DNA of 64,000 nucleotides, taken from positions 868,001 through 932,000 of the forward strand of contig NZ_CP019607.1 of the NCBI RefSeq assembly GCF_001998865.1, written 5' to 3'. Each line of letters begins with the position of its first letter. Positions within the stretch are counted from its first letter, which is position 1. This stretch comes from Tessaracoccus flavescens. GTDB lineage: Bacteria; Actinomycetota; Actinomycetes; Propionibacteriales; Propionibacteriaceae. Made by a program: the position numbers and the translations under genes. The notes under the pieces were generated by a model. It saw only the letters and a program-made list of their open reading frames with translations. It was not told where the DNA came from and searched no databases. Below, piece after piece: positions 35,806-43,706 of the stretch.

Positions 35806-37668
35806 GTGCCAATCCGCCAAGACCTGCGAAACGTTGCGATCGTCGCCCACGTCGACCACGGCAAGACCACCCTCGTCGACGCCATGCTGTGGCAGTCCGG
35901 AGCCTTCCGTGAGGGGGCCGACGTCAACAACCGGGTCATGGACTCGATGGACCTCGAGCGCGAGAAGGGCATCACCATTCTCGCGAAGAACACCGCGGTC
36001 AAGCACACGCGGCCCGACGGCACCGCCGCCACCATCAACATCATCGACACCCCCGGCCACGCCGACTTCGGTGGCGAGGTCGAGCGTGGGCTCGAGATGG
36101 TCGACGGCGTCATCCTGCTCGTCGATGCCTCCGAGGGACCGCTCCCCCAGACGCGCTTCGTGCTGCGCAAGGCACTGGCGAAGAAGCTGCCCATCATCGT
36201 CGTGGTGAACAAGGTCGACCGCTCCGACGCGCGGATCTCCGCCGTCGTCGAGGAGACCTACGACCTCTTCATGGACCTGATCGACGACGACGCCACCGAG
36301 GTGCTCGACTTCCCGATCGTCTACGCCTCCGCGAAGGCCGGCCGCGCCTCCACCGAGCAGCCCGCCGACGGCGAGATGCCGGACAGCCCCAACCTCGAGC
36401 CGCTGTTCAGCACCCTCTTCGAGCACATCCCGGCCCCCAGCTACGAGGAGGGCGCCGTCCTGCAGGCCCATGTCACCAACCTCGACGCCTCCCCCTACCT
36501 CGGCCGCCTGGCGCTGTGCCGCATCATCCAGGGTGAGCTGAAGCGCGGGCAGCAGGTCGCCTGGTGCAAGACCGACGGCACCGTCCAGAACGTCAAGCTG
36601 ACCGAACTGCTGATGACCGAGGCGCTCGAGCGCGTCCCCGCCGACAGCGCCGGTCCCGGCGACATCGTCGCGATCGCGGGCATCCCCGAGATCATGATCG
36701 GCGAGACCCTCTCCGACCCGGAGAACCCGAAGCCGCTTCCGCTGATCCACGTCGACCACCCGTCGATCTCGATGACCATCGGCATCAACACCTCGCCGCT
36801 GGCCGGCCGGTCGGGCAAGAACCTCACCGCCCGCCTCCTCAAGGCGCGCCTCGACCAGGAGCTGATCGGCAACGTCTCGATCCGCGTGAACCAGACCGAG
36901 CGCCCCGACACCTGGGAGGTCCAGGGACGAGGCGAACTGCAACTCGCCATCCTGGTCGAGATGATGCGCCGCGAGAGCTTCGAGCTCACCGTCGGCAAGC
37001 CGCAGGTCGTCACCCAGGTGATCGACGGGAAGGTGCACGAGCCGATCGAGCGCCTGACGGTCGACATCCCCGACGAGTTCGTCGGCGTGGTCACCCAGCT
37101 GATGGGGCTGCGCCGCGGCCAGATGGAGCAGATGGTCAACCACGGCACCGGCTGGGTCCGCATGGAGTTCATCGTCCCCGCCCGCGGCCTGATCGGCTTC
37201 CGCACGGAGTTCCTGACCGAGACGCGCGGCACGGGCATCATGAACCACGTCGCAGAGGGCTACGCCCCGTGGGCCGGCGACTTCCGCACCCGCCCCACCG
37301 GCTCGCTCGTCGCCGACCGCACCGGCTCGGTGACCAGCTACGCGCTGTTCAACCTGCAGGAGCGCGGCACGATGTTCGTCTCCCCCGGCGCCGAGGTGTA
37401 CGAGGGCATGATCGTCGGCGAGAACCCCCGCGCCGAGGACATGGACGTCAACCCCACCAAGGAGAAGAAGCTCACCAACGTGCGCTCCTCCACCGGTGAC
37501 GAGCTGGAGCGCCTGATCCCCGCGAAGCAGATGTCGATGGAGCAGCAACTCGAGTTCTGCGCCGGCGACGAGTGCCTCGAGGTCACGCCGGCAGTCGTGC
37601 GCATCCGCAAGGTCACCCTGAACGCGAACGACCGGGCGAAGGAACGCAACCGCGCCAAGAAGGCCTGA
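35806..37668 (+). CDS. typA: ribosome-associated GTPase TypA/BipA
   Basis: 620 residues from GTG 35806, with GGGAG nine bases upstream. GTPase motifs are G1 'AHVDHGKTT', G2/switch 'EREKGITI', G3 'DTPGHADFGGEV' and G4 'NKVDRSDA'. Elongation-factor-like domains II, III and V follow, then the BipA-specific C-terminal domain ending in a Lys/Arg-rich tail. It is a translational GTPase that binds the 70S ribosome and helps 50S assembly at low temperature or stress. A strong terminator follows immediately. Confidence 0.97.
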   Translation: MPIRQDLRNVAIVAHVDHGKTTLVDAMLWQSGAFREGADVNNRVMDSMDLEREKGITILAKNTAVKHTRPDGTAATINIIDTPGHADFGGEVERGLEMVDGVILLVDASEGPLPQTRFVLRKALAKKLPIIVVVNKVDRSDARISAVVEETYDLFMDLIDDDATEVLDFPIVYASAKAGRASTEQPADGEMPDSPNLEPLFSTLFEHIPAPSYEEGAVLQAHVTNLDASPYLGRLALCRIIQGELKRGQQVAWCKTDGTVQNVKLTELLMTEALERVPADSAGPGDIVAIAGIPEIMIGETLSDPENPKPLPLIHVDHPSISMTIGINTSPLAGRSGKNLTARLLKARLDQELIGNVSIRVNQTERPDTWEVQGRGELQLAILVEMMRRESFELTVGKPQVVTQVIDGKVHEPIERLTVDIPDEFVGVVTQLMGLRRGQMEQMVNHGTGWVRMEFIVPARGLIGFRTEFLTETRGTGIMNHVAEGYAPWAGDFRTRPTGSLVADRTGSVTSYALFNLQERGTMFVSPGAEVYEGMIVGENPRAEDMDVNPTKEKKLTNVRSSTGDELERLIPAKQMSMEQQLEFCAGDECLEVTPAVVRIRKVTLNANDRAKERNRAKKA

Positions 37669-37678
37669 CGATTTTCGG

Positions 37679-37720
37679 GGCGGCGGCCGGGGTGATCGCT
37701 CACCCCGGCCGCCGCCTTTT
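37679..37720 (+). terminator. strong rho-independent terminator after typA
   Basis: GGCGGCGGCCGGGGTGA pairs perfectly with TCACCCCGGCCGCCGCC around a 4-base loop and is followed by TTTT, 11 bases past the typA stop. Confidence 0.9.
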
Positions 37721-37754
37721 CGCATCCATGCGTTCGCCCTTAGCGAACGCTCAC

Positions 37755-37792
37755 GATATATCTTTGACATATCTCGATATGGCGCGCACACT
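37755..37792 (+). promoter_or_regulatory. padR promoter with overlapping operator
   Basis: TTGACA (37764-37769) makes a consensus -35 box, with a weak -10 (CACACT, 37787-37792) 17 bases later. The dyad CATATC-TC-GATATG (37768-37781) overlaps the -35 box and spacer, and a second palindrome GATATATC lies at 37755-37762. AT-rich dyads of this kind are typical PadR sites, so autorepression is likely. Confidence 0.6.
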
Positions 37793-37840
37793 CGTTGTTG
37801 TCGGCGTCACACGGACGCCACACGACACGAGGAGATCCAC

Positions 37841-38476
37841 ATGGATTACCCATTCGACGGCCCACGTGGCCGCAAGCACATGCACCGTTCGGCCTTCGAG
37901 TCGACCGAGGGTGGCGGCGAAGGCCGCCGCGGCCGTGGCGGTCGACGCCATGGCGGCCCCATGGGAGGCCCAGTCTTCCCGCCCATGCCCCCGATGCCCC
38001 CTGGCTTCGACCCATTCGGTCAGCGGCGAGGCGGCCGACGGGCCCGGCGCGGCGACGTCCGCACCGCGGCCCTGCTGCTGATCGCCGAGGAGCCGCGTAA
38101 CGGCTACCAGCTCATCCAGGAGCTCGACCAGCGCACCGACGGTCGCTGGAAGCCGAGCCCGGGTGCGGTTTACCCGGCACTCAGCCAGCTCGAGGACGAG
38201 GGCCTGATCCGCTCCGTCGACGAGGCGGCGGGCAAGGCGTTCGCGATCACCGACGAGGGACGGGCCGAGGCCGAGAAGGCCGCAGAGCGTCCTGCCCCGT
38301 GGGAGCAGACCGACGGACAGGAGGACCCGTCACACGACCTGCGTCACCGATTCGGGCAGCTCGCCCAGGCCTTGGGTGCCGTCGCGAGCACCGGTAACGA
38401 CGAGCTGATCGCGCAGGCGGCGTCCGAGATCGACGATCTCAAGCGCCGGCTGTACCAACTGCTGGCCGAGTCGTGA
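37841..38476 (+). CDS. PadR family transcriptional regulator
   Basis: 211 residues. The first 70 or so are disordered and rich in Gly, Arg, Pro and Met ('GRRGRGGRRHGGPMGGP', 'PPMPPMPPGFDP'). The PadR winged helix follows (about 72-145: 'RTAALLLIAEEPRNGYQLIQELDQRTDGRWKPSPGAVYPALSQLEDEGLIRS'), then a C-terminal helical dimer domain. It has its own promoter with a dyad operator. No target gene is adjacent in the same direction, since the next genes are convergent, so it may act in trans besides controlling itself. Confidence 0.9.
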   Translation: MDYPFDGPRGRKHMHRSAFESTEGGGEGRRGRGGRRHGGPMGGPVFPPMPPMPPGFDPFGQRRGGRRARRGDVRTAALLLIAEEPRNGYQLIQELDQRTDGRWKPSPGAVYPALSQLEDEGLIRSVDEAAGKAFAITDEGRAEAEKAAERPAPWEQTDGQEDPSHDLRHRFGQLAQALGAVASTGNDELIAQAASEIDDLKRRLYQLLAES

Positions 38477-39029
38477 GCAACGCACGCTCGCGCGCGAGAT
38501 TGCGGCGGGCGGCGGCCTCCCACTCCACCATCCCGAGGGGCGTACGGAAGATCTCCGTGCGCCCCTCCAACGTGTCGATGAACCTCAGCCGCGCAGCGAG
38601 CCACCCGGCGTCGTCGACCGCGGGCAGCTCCGCCCGTAGATCGGCTGCGTTGTCCACGTAGCGCGGCCACGGCGATCCGAGCCCCGCCAGGTCGGCATCG
38701 CTGACCCGGGCGCCCGCCAGGTCGGCCCGGTCCGGATCGTGGTCGACGGTGACGAGGACGAGCCGGACCACCTCCTGGGCCTCGGCAGGCGGAAGCACTC
38801 CCCCAAGCGATTCGACCGCGAGCGCTGCGGAGGCCTCCTCGTCGGCGGGCGACGAGCAGGAATGGACGGCGTCATGGAACCAGAAGGCGATCCGCTCCAG
38901 GCGTCCGGCGCCGAGCCGGTCGAGAACCTCAAGACCCGATCGCAGATGCGCCTCGCCGTGATACCTGCGATGCGGCTCCCGCCAACGCAGCAACAACGCC
39001 TCCCGCAGCGCGACGGGCAGGTCGCTCAC
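38439..39029 (-). CDS. HD-domain-like metal-dependent phosphohydrolase
   Basis: 196 residues from GTG 39029, overlapping the preceding stop (GTGA). The metal-binding set is 'RYHGEAHLRSGLEVL', 'IAFWFHDAVHSCSSPADEEASAALA' with the HD dipeptide, a further 'VTVDHDPDRADL', and Asp in 'VSDADLAGLG'. This matches predicted metal-dependent HD phosphohydrolases. The substrate is unknown. Its 3' end overlaps the padR 3' end by 38 bases on the other strand. It is co-transcribed with the upstream membrane protein gene. Confidence 0.8.
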   Translation of the reverse strand: MSDLPVALREALLLRWREPHRRYHGEAHLRSGLEVLDRLGAGRLERIAFWFHDAVHSCSSPADEEASAALAVESLGGVLPPAEAQEVVRLVLVTVDHDPDRADLAGARVSDADLAGLGSPWPRYVDNAADLRAELPAVDDAGWLAARLRFIDTLEGRTEIFRTPLGMVEWEAAARRNLARERALLTTRPAVGTAGA

Positions 39030-39442
39030 CACGCGCGCACGCCCCAGTAGGCCGCCCCTGCCCACAGCCCCGCCCAGAGCAGCGAGGCGAACGAGCCGAT
39101 GATGAACAACTCCCCCTTGCGGGACTCAGGCTCGCTCATGGCGAGTTCGGCATAGCGACCGAGCCCCTTCACGGCGAGCACCATGGCGATCCCCGCCGGG
39201 AAGCCGGCCACGATGCAGGCATAGACGGCCAGCCGCTCGAGCATGCCGACCCAGCGCCCACCGGGCAGTTCCTTCTGCGCCTGCACGAGGCCGAGGTTCT
39301 CCCTCGCCAGTTGCACCTCGTCTGCAGGCTCGCGGCCGGTGGCGTCAATGCGTCGGAGCACCAGCCTGATCACGGGGTTGCCCCAGGTCGCGAGCACAGC
39401 GCCCACGACCACGATGAGAGCCTTGAGCACGAGGTCGACCAC
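39026..39442 (-). CDS. small membrane protein divergent from satD
   Basis: 138 residues from GTG 39442. Hydrophobic helices lie at about 5-22, 70-92 and 112-132, with an amphipathic charged stretch between the first two ('RRIDATGREPADEVQLARENLGLVQAQKELPGG'). I do not recognise a specific family. It is divergent from satD across a 140-base region with a long inverted repeat, so the two may be co-regulated. Confidence 0.65.
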   Translation of the reverse strand: MVDLVLKALIVVVGAVLATWGNPVIRLVLRRIDATGREPADEVQLARENLGLVQAQKELPGGRWVGMLERLAVYACIVAGFPAGIAMVLAVKGLGRYAELAMSEPESRKGELFIIGSFASLLWAGLWAGAAYWGVRAW

Positions 39443-39494
39443 ACCGTCACGCTACACGTCGGCACCGACAGCGCGGCGATGAAGGCGCCAGTTT

Positions 39495-39561
39495 CATCCC
39501 GATCTCGATGAAGACTTTCCCTTTAATCTAGGAATCTGAAGAATTTTCCTTCATCGGGATG
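39495..39561. promoter_or_regulatory. spaced inverted repeat in the satD divergent region
   Basis: CATCCCGAT (39495-39503) and ATCGGGATG (39553-39561) are exact complements, and GATGAAG (39507-39513) pairs with CTTCATC (39549-39555). The right arm reads as one 13-mer, CTTCATCGGGATG. The left arm is the same 13-mer with six extra bases (CTCGAT) inserted. The spacing suggests two operator half-sites bound by a looping or dimeric regulator. Confidence 0.5.
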
Positions 39562-39570
39562 TTTTGAAGC

Positions 39571-39582
39571 TAAACTCTACAT
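39571..39582 (+). promoter_or_regulatory. leaderless-type -10 of satD
   Basis: TAAACT (39571-39576) lies six bases before the ATG at 39583, with no ribosome-binding site between. Transcription would begin at or next to the ATG, giving a leaderless mRNA. Confidence 0.5.
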
Positions 39583-40215
39583 ATGGCAAAGGACGTCGCG
39601 GCTGTTGCACTGCTCGGGGACCTCGTGGGTTCGCGCACGACCGAGCGCACACGGCTGCATGAGGCCGTGGTGGCCGCTGCCGAGGACGTGAACTTGGGTG
39701 TCGCGTCGCTCAGCCCTCTCACCACGACCGTCGGCGACGAGTTGCAGGGGGTCTACCCCACGCTCGGCGCAGCGCTGGAGGCCGCCTTCAGCCTGAGGCT
39801 GGCCCTCGCGCCCAGGTGGGAGGTGCGCTTCGGCCTCGGAGGCGGAGAGTTGCGTGTGATCGACGCCGAGCGGGGCATCCAGGACGGCTCGGCGTGGTGG
39901 TCGGCGCGTGAGGCGCTCGAGTGGGTCGAGGAGCAGGCCGGCCGCAAGGGGTACGCGAGCGCGAGGACCGCCATCCGCGACGGGCGGGAACAGGCCACCC
40001 CTCAGGCAGACGCCATGGTGAGGCTCGTCGACGCCTCCCTCGCCCGGCTGCGCGACGGGGGCATCGGAACCCTCTCCGGCATGTGGGACGGCCTGGACAA
40101 CGCCGAGACGGCCAAGCGTGAAGGGATCAGCGACTCGGCGAACTCGCAGCGGGTGATCAACAACGATCTGCGTCCCCTCCTCGACGCCATGCGGGCCCTG
40201 ACGACTCTGCCCTGA
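39583..40215 (+). CDS. SatD family protein
   Basis: 210 residues. The opening 'VAALLGDLVGSRTTERTRLHEAVVAAAEDVN' and 'TVGDELQGVYPTLGAALEAAFSLRLAL' are the conserved SatD features, and 'VRFGLGGGEL' follows. The C-terminal third has a helix-turn-helix-like segment ('AETAKREGISDSANSQRVINNDLRPLLDA'). SatD proteins are found in acid-stress and phage-related loci, and the biochemical role is not established. The likely transcript is leaderless. It is divergent from a small membrane-protein gene. Confidence 0.85.
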   Translation: MAKDVAAVALLGDLVGSRTTERTRLHEAVVAAAEDVNLGVASLSPLTTTVGDELQGVYPTLGAALEAAFSLRLALAPRWEVRFGLGGGELRVIDAERGIQDGSAWWSAREALEWVEEQAGRKGYASARTAIRDGREQATPQADAMVRLVDASLARLRDGGIGTLSGMWDGLDNAETAKREGISDSANSQRVINNDLRPLLDAMRALTTLP

Positions 40216-40223
40216 AGGCGGAG

Positions 40224-40254
40224 ACGGCCCGCCCCATGTTCCGGGGCGGGCCGT
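40224..40254. terminator. bidirectional terminator between satD and tpx
   Basis: ACGGCCCGCCCC and GGGGCGGGCCGT form a perfect 12-bp stem with a 7-base loop, followed by TCTTC, in the 49-base gap between convergent stops. Confidence 0.85.
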
Positions 40255-40264
40255 TCTTCGCGGA

Positions 40265-40762
40265 TCAGTTGAGGGCCGCGAGAGCCGCGTCGTAGTCCGG
40301 CTCCGTGGTGGTCTCGGCGACCTGCTCGGTGTAGACGACCTTCCCGTCGGCGTCGATCACGACGACGGAGCGCGACAGCAGCCCCTTCAGCGGGCCGTCG
40401 GTGAACGTCACACCGTAGGTCTCGCCGAAGTTCGTGCGGAAGTCGGAGGAGACGACGACGTTCTCGATCCCCTCTGCGCCGCAGAAGCGGTTCAGGGCGA
40501 ACGGCAGGTCGCGCGAGATGCAGAGCACCTTCGTCCCCTCGAGCCCTGCCGCCTTCTCGTTGAAGGTGCGCACGCTCATCGCACACACGCCGGTGTCGAC
40601 CGACGGGAAGATGTTGAGCACCAGCTTGTCGCCTGCGAAGTCGGCCTTGGTGATGGGCGCGAGGTCGACGCCGGTCACCTCGAAGTCGGGCGCAGCGGCG
40701 CCGACCTCAGGCAGCTGTCCGACGGTGTGGACGGGGTTTCCCTTGAAAGCAATCTCAGCCAT
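40265..40762 (-). CDS. tpx: thiol peroxidase
   Basis: 165 residues from ATG 40762, with a GGAAGG/GAGG-rich ribosome site. The atypical 2-Cys peroxiredoxin signature is present: peroxidatic Cys60 in 'FPSVDTGVCAMSVRTFNE' and resolving Cys94 in 'LPFALNRFCGAEG', as in E. coli Tpx. It reduces hydroperoxides at the expense of thioredoxin in the cytoplasm. Transcribed alone, after the ygfZ operon on the same strand but separated by a hairpin. Confidence 0.96.
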   Translation of the reverse strand: MAEIAFKGNPVHTVGQLPEVGAAAPDFEVTGVDLAPITKADFAGDKLVLNIFPSVDTGVCAMSVRTFNEKAAGLEGTKVLCISRDLPFALNRFCGAEGIENVVVSSDFRTNFGETYGVTFTDGPLKGLLSRSVVVIDADGKVVYTEQVAETTTEPDYDAALAALN

Positions 40763-40795
40763 GCCTCGATCCTTCCCGATCCTGGCCCGCTTGCC

Positions 40796-40829
40796 AACCG
40801 CCATCCGCCGATCAAGACGGACGGCGGTT
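40796..40829 (-). terminator. terminator after ygfZ
   Basis: AACCGCC...CCG and CGG...GGCGGTT pair around an 11-base loop with an AT/AC mismatch in the stem. It lies 10 bases past the ygfZ stop and upstream of tpx. Confidence 0.5.
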
Positions 40830-40838
40830 CGTTGGGTC

Positions 40839-41768
40839 TTATCCGAGAACCGGCCTGACGTGCAGGCCGACGTCCGGATCGACGAGCGCCTCCTGCGAGG
40901 CGGGGATGGAGTCGACAAGCACCTCGGCGTCCACGGGCACGTTGCGCTTGATCATGCCTAGCGCGACCGGGCCCAACTCGTGATGCCGCGCAGAGGAGCC
41001 GACGAAGCCGACCTGCCTGCCGTTGTACTCGATGGTGGCGCCGAGCGCCGGAAGCTCGGACATGGAGCCGTCGAGCAGCAGCTGGACGAGCCGGCGCGGC
41101 GGCCGGCCGAGCGTGTGCACCCGCGCGACGGTCTCCTGACCGCGGTAGCAGCCCTTGTTCAGATGGGTTCCGACGAGACCGATCTCGTTGGGGATGGTCT
41201 TGAAGTCGGTGTCGAGGAAGATCCGCGGCACCCCGGCGGCGATCCGCATGGACTCGAAGGCCCACGTGCCGACGTTGCCCTCGAGGCCCTCACCCTCCGG
41301 GATGAACACCTCCGAACCGCCGAGTTCGCTGTCGCGCCTGCGCCAGCCCTCAGGGATCTCGACGCGATGGCCTGCCCACGCGAGGCTGAGGTCGGCACGC
41401 CGGACGACCTCGACCCGGAGCGAGAACCGCATCGAGTCGAGGAACGAGACAAGTGCGTCGCCCCGGCCCGGCTCGGTCCACCCCAGGAAGCTCTCCCCGT
41501 CGTCGACGCCGTAGAGCACGTGCTCGATGTGGCCGGTCGGGCCGAGCAGCAGCGCGCAGGTCGCCTCGTCCGCGGGGAGGGCCTCGACGTGCTGCGTGCT
41601 CAGGGCGTGCAGGAGGTTCAGCCGGTCGACCCCCGTGAGTTCGAAGACATCCCGGTTGCCGAGGCCGACGATCCCCTCACCGGCGGCGAGGGCCCTCGCC
41701 TCGGTGACCGGGTTGCCGTAGTGCCACACCAGTCCGGCGTCGACGCCGTCCTCCATCAGGACGGGCAT
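40839..41768 (-). CDS. ygfZ: YgfZ/GcvT-like folate-binding protein
   Basis: 309 residues from ATG 41768, which shares a base with the upstream stop (TGATG). The diagnostic 'KGCYRGQE' motif, with its conserved Cys, is at residues 205-212. The GcvT-like fold shows in 'VFELTGVDRLNLLHALSTQHV' and 'TWAFESMRIAAGVPRI'. YgfZ/IBA57 proteins help maintain certain Fe-S enzymes in a folate-dependent way. It is translationally coupled to a nitrobindin gene, a pairing common in actinobacteria. Confidence 0.9.
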   Translation of the reverse strand: MPVLMEDGVDAGLVWHYGNPVTEARALAAGEGIVGLGNRDVFELTGVDRLNLLHALSTQHVEALPADEATCALLLGPTGHIEHVLYGVDDGESFLGWTEPGRGDALVSFLDSMRFSLRVEVVRRADLSLAWAGHRVEIPEGWRRRDSELGGSEVFIPEGEGLEGNVGTWAFESMRIAAGVPRIFLDTDFKTIPNEIGLVGTHLNKGCYRGQETVARVHTLGRPPRRLVQLLLDGSMSELPALGATIEYNGRQVGFVGSSARHHELGPVALGMIKRNVPVDAEVLVDSIPASQEALVDPDVGLHVRPVLG

Positions 41769-42271
41769 CAGACGCGCTTCAGCCGGGCCCACATGTGCGG
41801 GCGGAGTTCGTGCTCGGTGGTTGCACGGTCGAGCGCGTACATGAGGTCGCCCTCGACCTTTCCGTAGAGTCGCTGTCCTGCGGAGTGGGTCACCTCTGCA
41901 CCCTCCGTGCGCACGACGGCGTCGGTGAGCAGGTCGATCCGGGTGACGGCGATCTTGCCGACGAGGACCTCGGTCCAGCCGTCGGAGTTGGCGAGCACGA
42001 CCTCGACCGAGGCGTCGGGCTTCGGGTGCCAGAAGCCGGTCTCCATGCCGAACGGCGTCGGCTCGGCACCCTCCTCGGTGATCAGGAAGGTCTGGGCCAC
42101 GTAGTACAGGTAGTTGCCGCCGTTGTGGTTGAACTCGATGCGCTGTTCGAACTCGAAGTCGTTACCGTCGTGGTCGGTTCCGTTTCCGGTGCCCTCCCAG
42201 CGTCCGACCAGCCAGCCGAGGGCGGTCAGCTCCGGGTTGAGGCCTTCCGGCACCTCGATGTCGATGTTCAC
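41768..42271 (-). CDS. nitrobindin-like heme-binding beta-barrel protein
   Basis: 167 residues from GTG 42271. The N-terminal 'LGWLVGRWEGTGNG' contains the GxWxGxG-type signature of the ten-stranded nitrobindin barrel (DUF1794/FABP-like). The C-terminal 'EHELRPHMWARLKRV' contributes the proximal heme-ligand His. Such proteins bind ferric heme and can isomerise peroxynitrite or scavenge NO. It is coupled to ygfZ downstream and to a 40-residue membrane peptide upstream (GTGA overlap). Confidence 0.88.
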   Translation of the reverse strand: MNIDIEVPEGLNPELTALGWLVGRWEGTGNGTDHDGNDFEFEQRIEFNHNGGNYLYYVAQTFLITEEGAEPTPFGMETGFWHPKPDASVEVVLANSDGWTEVLVGKIAVTRIDLLTDAVVRTEGAEVTHSAGQRLYGKVEGDLMYALDRATTEHELRPHMWARLKRV

Positions 42272-42390
42272 TCGTCTCTCCTGTCGGCCTGGTTACGCAA
42301 CAGCGTCCACACCACTGCGGCGAGTGCGACCAGTGCCACGAGGCTGGTCAGCCCGGCGGCGACGATCATCACCCACGCTAGGACGCTCAT
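42268..42390 (-). CDS. 40-residue single-helix membrane peptide
   Basis: ATG 42390 opens a 40-codon frame: one long hydrophobic helix (about residues 3-30, '[19 protein letters not shown]') and a charged tail ending 'NQADRRDE'. Its stop overlaps the nitrobindin GTG in a GTGA, the same coupling used elsewhere in this genome, which supports real translation. No family is known. It may anchor or couple to the nitrobindin. Confidence 0.6.
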   Translation of the reverse strand: MSVLAWVMIVAAGLTSLVALVALAAVVWTLLRNQADRRDE

Positions 42391-42423
42391 GGTCGCAGTA
42401 TACGAACGCGCGACAATGGGCCC

Positions 42424-42861
42424 ATGCGTGTTGTGGTGACAAGGGTCAAGTCAGCCTCCGTGAGCGTCGACGGGGAGGTGGTGGGGGAGCTGCCACGCCC
42501 TGGGCTGCTTGTCCTGGCGGGCGTCGGCCACGACGACACCCCGGCCGACGCCGCCGCGCTCGCCCGGAAGATCTGGGGGCTGCGGATCCTCGACGGCGAA
42601 CTCTCAGCCAGCGACGTGGCCGCTCCCCTGCTGGTGGTCAGCCAGTTCACCCTCTATGCCTCCACCCGCAAGGGCAGAAGGCCCTCCTGGAGCCGGGCGG
42701 CCCCCGGCCCGGTGAGTGAGCCGCTCGTCGAGGAGCTGTGCGGCCAGTTTGAGGCACTCGGCGCCGAGGTCCACCGAGGACGCTTCGGCGCCCACATGGA
42801 GGTGGTCTCCGTCAACGACGGCCCCATCACCATCGTGATCGACACACACGACTGGGACTGA
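42424..42861 (+). CDS. dtd: D-aminoacyl-tRNA deacylase
   Basis: 145 residues from ATG 42424. Both family signatures are present: '[13 protein letters not shown]' with the SQFTL core, and '[12 protein letters not shown]' with the Gly-Pro cis peptide that excludes L-amino acids. It removes D-amino acids (and glycine from tRNA-Ala) mischarged on tRNA. It is divergent from the nitrobindin operon by 33 bases and convergent, three bases apart, with the next gene. Confidence 0.96.
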   Translation: MRVVVTRVKSASVSVDGEVVGELPRPGLLVLAGVGHDDTPADAAALARKIWGLRILDGELSASDVAAPLLVVSQFTLYASTRKGRRPSWSRAAPGPVSEPLVEELCGQFEALGAEVHRGRFGAHMEVVSVNDGPITIVIDTHDWD

Positions 42862-42864
42862 GGC

Positions 42865-43614
42865 TCACGCCGGGGCCAGGAACTCCAGCATGCTGATCGA
42901 GACCGCGTCGTGGGTGCCCGTCGTGTCGCCTGGCTCGGTTGCCTCGCCGACGACCATGGTCACGGTGCTGACCTCCACCGCGGGGAAGCGCACCTCCTGC
43001 GGGTTCGCGTTGTTGGCCGATAGTCCCTGCACGAAGAACGATCCGTCCGCGAACTCCCACCTCACGCTCAGCAGGCGTCGCTCGTCGCCGTAGCGCCCAG
43101 TCCACACCGTGTTGCCGTTGACGAGTCGGATCCCGGCGAGCAGCGTGCCCTTCTCGAAGGTGAAGCTCACCGTCTCGTCGCGGCCGTCCCCCTCACAGCG
43201 CCAGATCGTCTGGGGGTCCCGGTCGATCAACGCCTGCACCGCCTCGCTCTCCCCGCCGCCTCGACACTCACCGAACGCCGCGCTCGCAGCAACCGCGTTG
43301 ACCGGGCCGTCGTAGGGGGCGAAGCTGTCCGGGGACGAGGGAACCACGCTCGGCGTGGCGGAGGTCTCCGGAACCGGAGTCACCTGCGGTTTGAAGATCA
43401 GCAGCCGGCCTGCGATGAATGCGGCCGCGAGCGCCATCACCAGCACGAGCACGAGAAAGCGCGGCGCGATCCCGTCGCGCAGCGGCTCGGGCGCGACGGG
43501 GCTCTCGGGGCGGGAGCCCTCGGGCGTGGCCGAACTGGCCTCACGCACGTCCTCAGACTCGGCCGCCCGTTTCCGGAAGTACTCATCCGGAACGCGGGGC
43601 ACCATGGCGCACAT
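42865..43614 (-). CDS. single-pass membrane protein with discoidin-like outer domain
   Basis: 249 residues from ATG 43614; ATG 43605 is an alternative. A charged, Pro-rich cytoplasmic segment (1-55) precedes one transmembrane helix ('FLVLVLVMALAAAFIAGRLLIF'), a Pro/Ser/Thr linker and an outer domain. That domain reads like a galactose-binding-like beta sandwich ('VQALIDRDPQTIWRCEGDGRDETVSFTFEKGTLLAGIRLVNGN'), as in NADase-type glycan-binding domains. It carries two cysteines that could form a disulfide. A role in cell-wall glycan binding is inferred. Confidence 0.7.
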   Translation of the reverse strand: MCAMVPRVPDEYFRKRAAESEDVREASSATPEGSRPESPVAPEPLRDGIAPRFLVLVLVMALAAAFIAGRLLIFKPQVTPVPETSATPSVVPSSPDSFAPYDGPVNAVAASAAFGECRGGGESEAVQALIDRDPQTIWRCEGDGRDETVSFTFEKGTLLAGIRLVNGNTVWTGRYGDERRLLSVRWEFADGSFFVQGLSANNANPQEVRFPAVEVSTVTMVVGEATEPGDTTGTHDAVSISMLEFLAPA

Positions 43615-43706
43615 GCTACAAGCCGGGTCTCGACGCCATGGCGCGCGTGCCAGCGAGCAGCACGCGGGCGCTACGATGTTGGCACCGACGAGAGGAGCAA
43701 TAGCGC

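Noticed and set aside
35761..37791. 676-codon minus-strand open frame
   Set aside because: It lies fully opposite typA, which has unmistakable GTPase motifs; the opposite frame is compositional.
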